Positions 5,441-6,744 of a stretch of 6,744 nt of DNA are shown in pieces (position 1 is the stretch's first letter; each line of letters opens with the position of its first letter). Made by a program: the position numbers and the translations under genes. The notes beneath the pieces are model-generated. The model made no database searches. It saw only the letters and a program-made list of their open reading frames with translations, and had not been told where the DNA came from. The DNA comes from Pseudohaliea sp964438205 (lineage in GTDB: Bacteria > Pseudomonadota > Gammaproteobacteria > Pseudomonadales > Halieaceae). The DNA lies in assembly GCA_964438205.1 (NCBI GenBank), contig CAYTJQ010000097.1, positions 1-6,744 of the forward strand. Direction: 5' to 3'.

Positions 5441-6744
5441 ATGACCTCGGTACCGAACACGCGCCCGGCCCTGACCCGGGCAGAGCTCGAGGCCCACTGG
5501 ATGCCCTACACGGGCAACCGCCAGTTCAAGAACGACCCGCGCATGATCGTCGGTGCCGAGGGCATCTATTACATTGACGACCGGGGCCGGCGCATCATGG
5601 ACGGTCTCTCCGGGCTCTGGACCTGCGGCCTCGGCCACAACCGGCCGGAGATCGCCGAGGCCGTGCACCGACAGCTGAAGACTCTCGACTACTCGCCGGG
5701 CTTCCAGTTCGGCCAGCCGCTGTCCTTCGAGCTCGCCAATGTGCTCAAGGGTCTCACCCCGGCGGGCCTCGACTACGTGTTCTTCACCAACTCGGGCTCC
5801 GAGTCGGCGGATACGTCCCTGAAGATGGCGCGCGCCTACTGGCGGGCGAAGGGGCGCCCGGAGAAGACCCGGCTCATCGGCCGCATCAAGGGCTACCACG
5901 GCGTGAACTTCGGCGGCATCTCCGTGGGCGGCATCGGCGCCAACCGCAAGATGTTCGGCCAGGCGGTCGAGGCGGACCACCTGCGGCATACACTGCTGCC
6001 GGAGAACCGCTTCTCCCGCGGCATGCCGGCGCACGGCGCGCACCTCGCCGACGAGCTCGCCGACCTCATCATGCTGCACGACGCCAGCAATATCGCCGCG
6101 GTGATCGTCGAGCCCATGGCCGGCTCCGCCGGCGTGATCCCGCCGCCGGTGGGCTACCTGGAGCGCCTGCGGGAGCTGTGCACCGCCCACGATATCCTGC
6201 TCATCTTCGATGAGGTGATCACCGGCTTCGGCCGCTGCGGCGCCATGACCGGCGCGGAGGCCTACGGCGTGGTGCCGGATATCATGAACGTGGCCAAGCA
6301 GATGACCAACGGCGCGGTGCCCATGGGCGCCGTGATCGCCAGCAAGGCCATCTACGACACCTTCATGGCCCAGGACCTGCCGGACCACGCGCTGGAGTTC
6401 GCCCACGGCTACACCTACTCCGGCCACCCGGTGGCCTGTGCCGCCGGCCTCGCCGCCCTCGACCTGCTGGTGAAGGAAGAGCTGCCCAAGCGGGTCGCGT
6501 CGCTGGCGCCGGTGCTCGAGGACGCGATCCACGGCCTCGAGGGCAAGCCCGCCGTGGAGGACATCCGCAACTACGGCTTCGCCGCCGCGCTCACCCTGGC
6601 GCCGAAGCACGGCGACCCCACCCGCCGCCCCTTCGAGATCGCCATGCGCATGTGGGAGAAGGGCTTCTACGTGCGCTACGGCGGGGACACCATCCAGCTG
6701 GGCCTGCCCTTCGTGATCGAGCCGGAAGAGATCGAGCGCCTGGT
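5441..6744 (+). CDS. Beta-alanine (omega-amino acid):pyruvate aminotransferase, class III, 3' end cut by window edge
   Basis: A PLP-dependent class III aminotransferase that moves the terminal amino group of beta-alanine or a similar omega-amino acid to pyruvate, giving malonate semialdehyde and alanine. The N-terminal block WMPYTGNRQFK (20-30), then LDYSPGFQFG, VFFTNSGSESADTSLK and GYHGVNFGGISVGG are characteristic of the omega-APT branch. The PLP-contacting Asp257 is in IFDEVITGFG and the Schiff-base Lys286 in NVAKQMTNGA. The 434 visible codons reach the last helix; family length is about 440-450, so only some 10-15 residues are missing. ATG 5441 has a strong Shine-Dalgarno. It often pairs with methylmalonate-semialdehyde dehydrogenase, which could follow beyond the edge. 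It is not an alpha-oxoamine synthase and cannot substitute for serine palmitoyltransferase. Other amine:pyruvate transaminases are the alternative. Confidence 0.92.
   Translation, partial: MTSVPNTRPALTRAELEAHWMPYTGNRQFKNDPRMIVGAEGIYYIDDRGRRIMDGLSGLWTCGLGHNRPEIAEAVHRQLKTLDYSPGFQFGQPLSFELANVLKGLTPAGLDYVFFTNSGSESADTSLKMARAYWRAKGRPEKTRLIGRIKGYHGVNFGGISVGGIGANRKMFGQAVEADHLRHTLLPENRFSRGMPAHGAHLADELADLIMLHDASNIAAVIVEPMAGSAGVIPPPVGYLERLRELCTAHDILLIFDEVITGFGRCGAMTGAEAYGVVPDIMNVAKQMTNGAVPMGAVIASKAIYDTFMAQDLPDHALEFAHGYTYSGHPVACAAGLAALDLLVKEELPKRVASLAPVLEDAIHGLEGKPAVEDIRNYGFAAALTLAPKHGDPTRRPFEIAMRMWEKGFYVRYGGDTIQLGLPFVIEPEEIERL

Noticed and set aside
4499..6610. A 703-codon open frame on the minus strand
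   Set aside because: It is antisense to two clearly recognisable genes, has a low-complexity His/Gly/Ala/Arg-rich translation and shows no domain. It is an artefact of high GC in the real codons' third positions.
5441..6744. PLP enzyme near ceramide genes as the missing serine palmitoyltransferase
   Set aside because: Its motifs are those of class III omega-amino acid:pyruvate aminotransferases, not of alpha-oxoamine synthases. It also appears to be a separate transcription unit.

Overview
The window is GC-rich throughout, with dense coding on both strands, short or negative intergenic distances and good Shine-Dalgarno sites. This fits a Pseudomonadota genome. Sequence alone does not decide between a gamma- and an alphaproteobacterium. 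A run of exactly 100 N shows that this is a draft scaffold, possibly a metagenome-assembled genome.

Layout. Positions 1-3531 hold a tightly overlapping minus-strand operon. In transcription order it reads: a fatty-acyl-AMP/acyl-ACP ligase (AasR-like), an extended SDR of the NAD-dependent epimerase type (CerR-like), and a lipid A acyltransferase (LpxL/HtrB) family member cut by the left edge. A divergent control region of about 420 bp (3532-3953) follows. To its right a plus-strand pair begins: a GNAT-like protein resembling the bacterial ceramide synthase bCerS, interrupted by the assembly gap, and a MobA-like nucleotidyltransferase. A separate plus-strand gene from 5441 to the right edge encodes a class III omega-amino acid (beta-alanine):pyruvate aminotransferase.

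How the genes work together. Ligase, reductase and GNAT acyltransferase match three of the five gene types reported as needed for ceramide synthesis in Caulobacter (serine palmitoyltransferase, a dedicated ACP, an acyl-ACP synthetase, an epimerase-like reductase and a GNAT-like N-acyltransferase). The best reading is a bacterial sphingolipid locus. The ligase would charge a dedicated ACP with fatty acid, a serine palmitoyltransferase would condense it with serine, the GNAT protein would N-acylate 3-ketosphinganine, and the SDR would reduce the keto group. The palmitoyltransferase and the ACP are not in the window; I predict they lie just beyond the left edge or elsewhere in the genome. The LpxL-like protein and the nucleotidyltransferase have no assigned step and are candidates for an extra O-acylation and for headgroup activation. 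The aminotransferase is probably ordinary amino acid or beta-alanine metabolism next door.

The most notable details are a CTG as the only plausible start of the reductase, sitting inside a CTGA overlap; an 18-bp dyad at the presumed ligase promoter; a set of mutually exclusive hairpins in the divergent region; and a placeholder gap that hides more than half of the ceramide-synthase-like gene.
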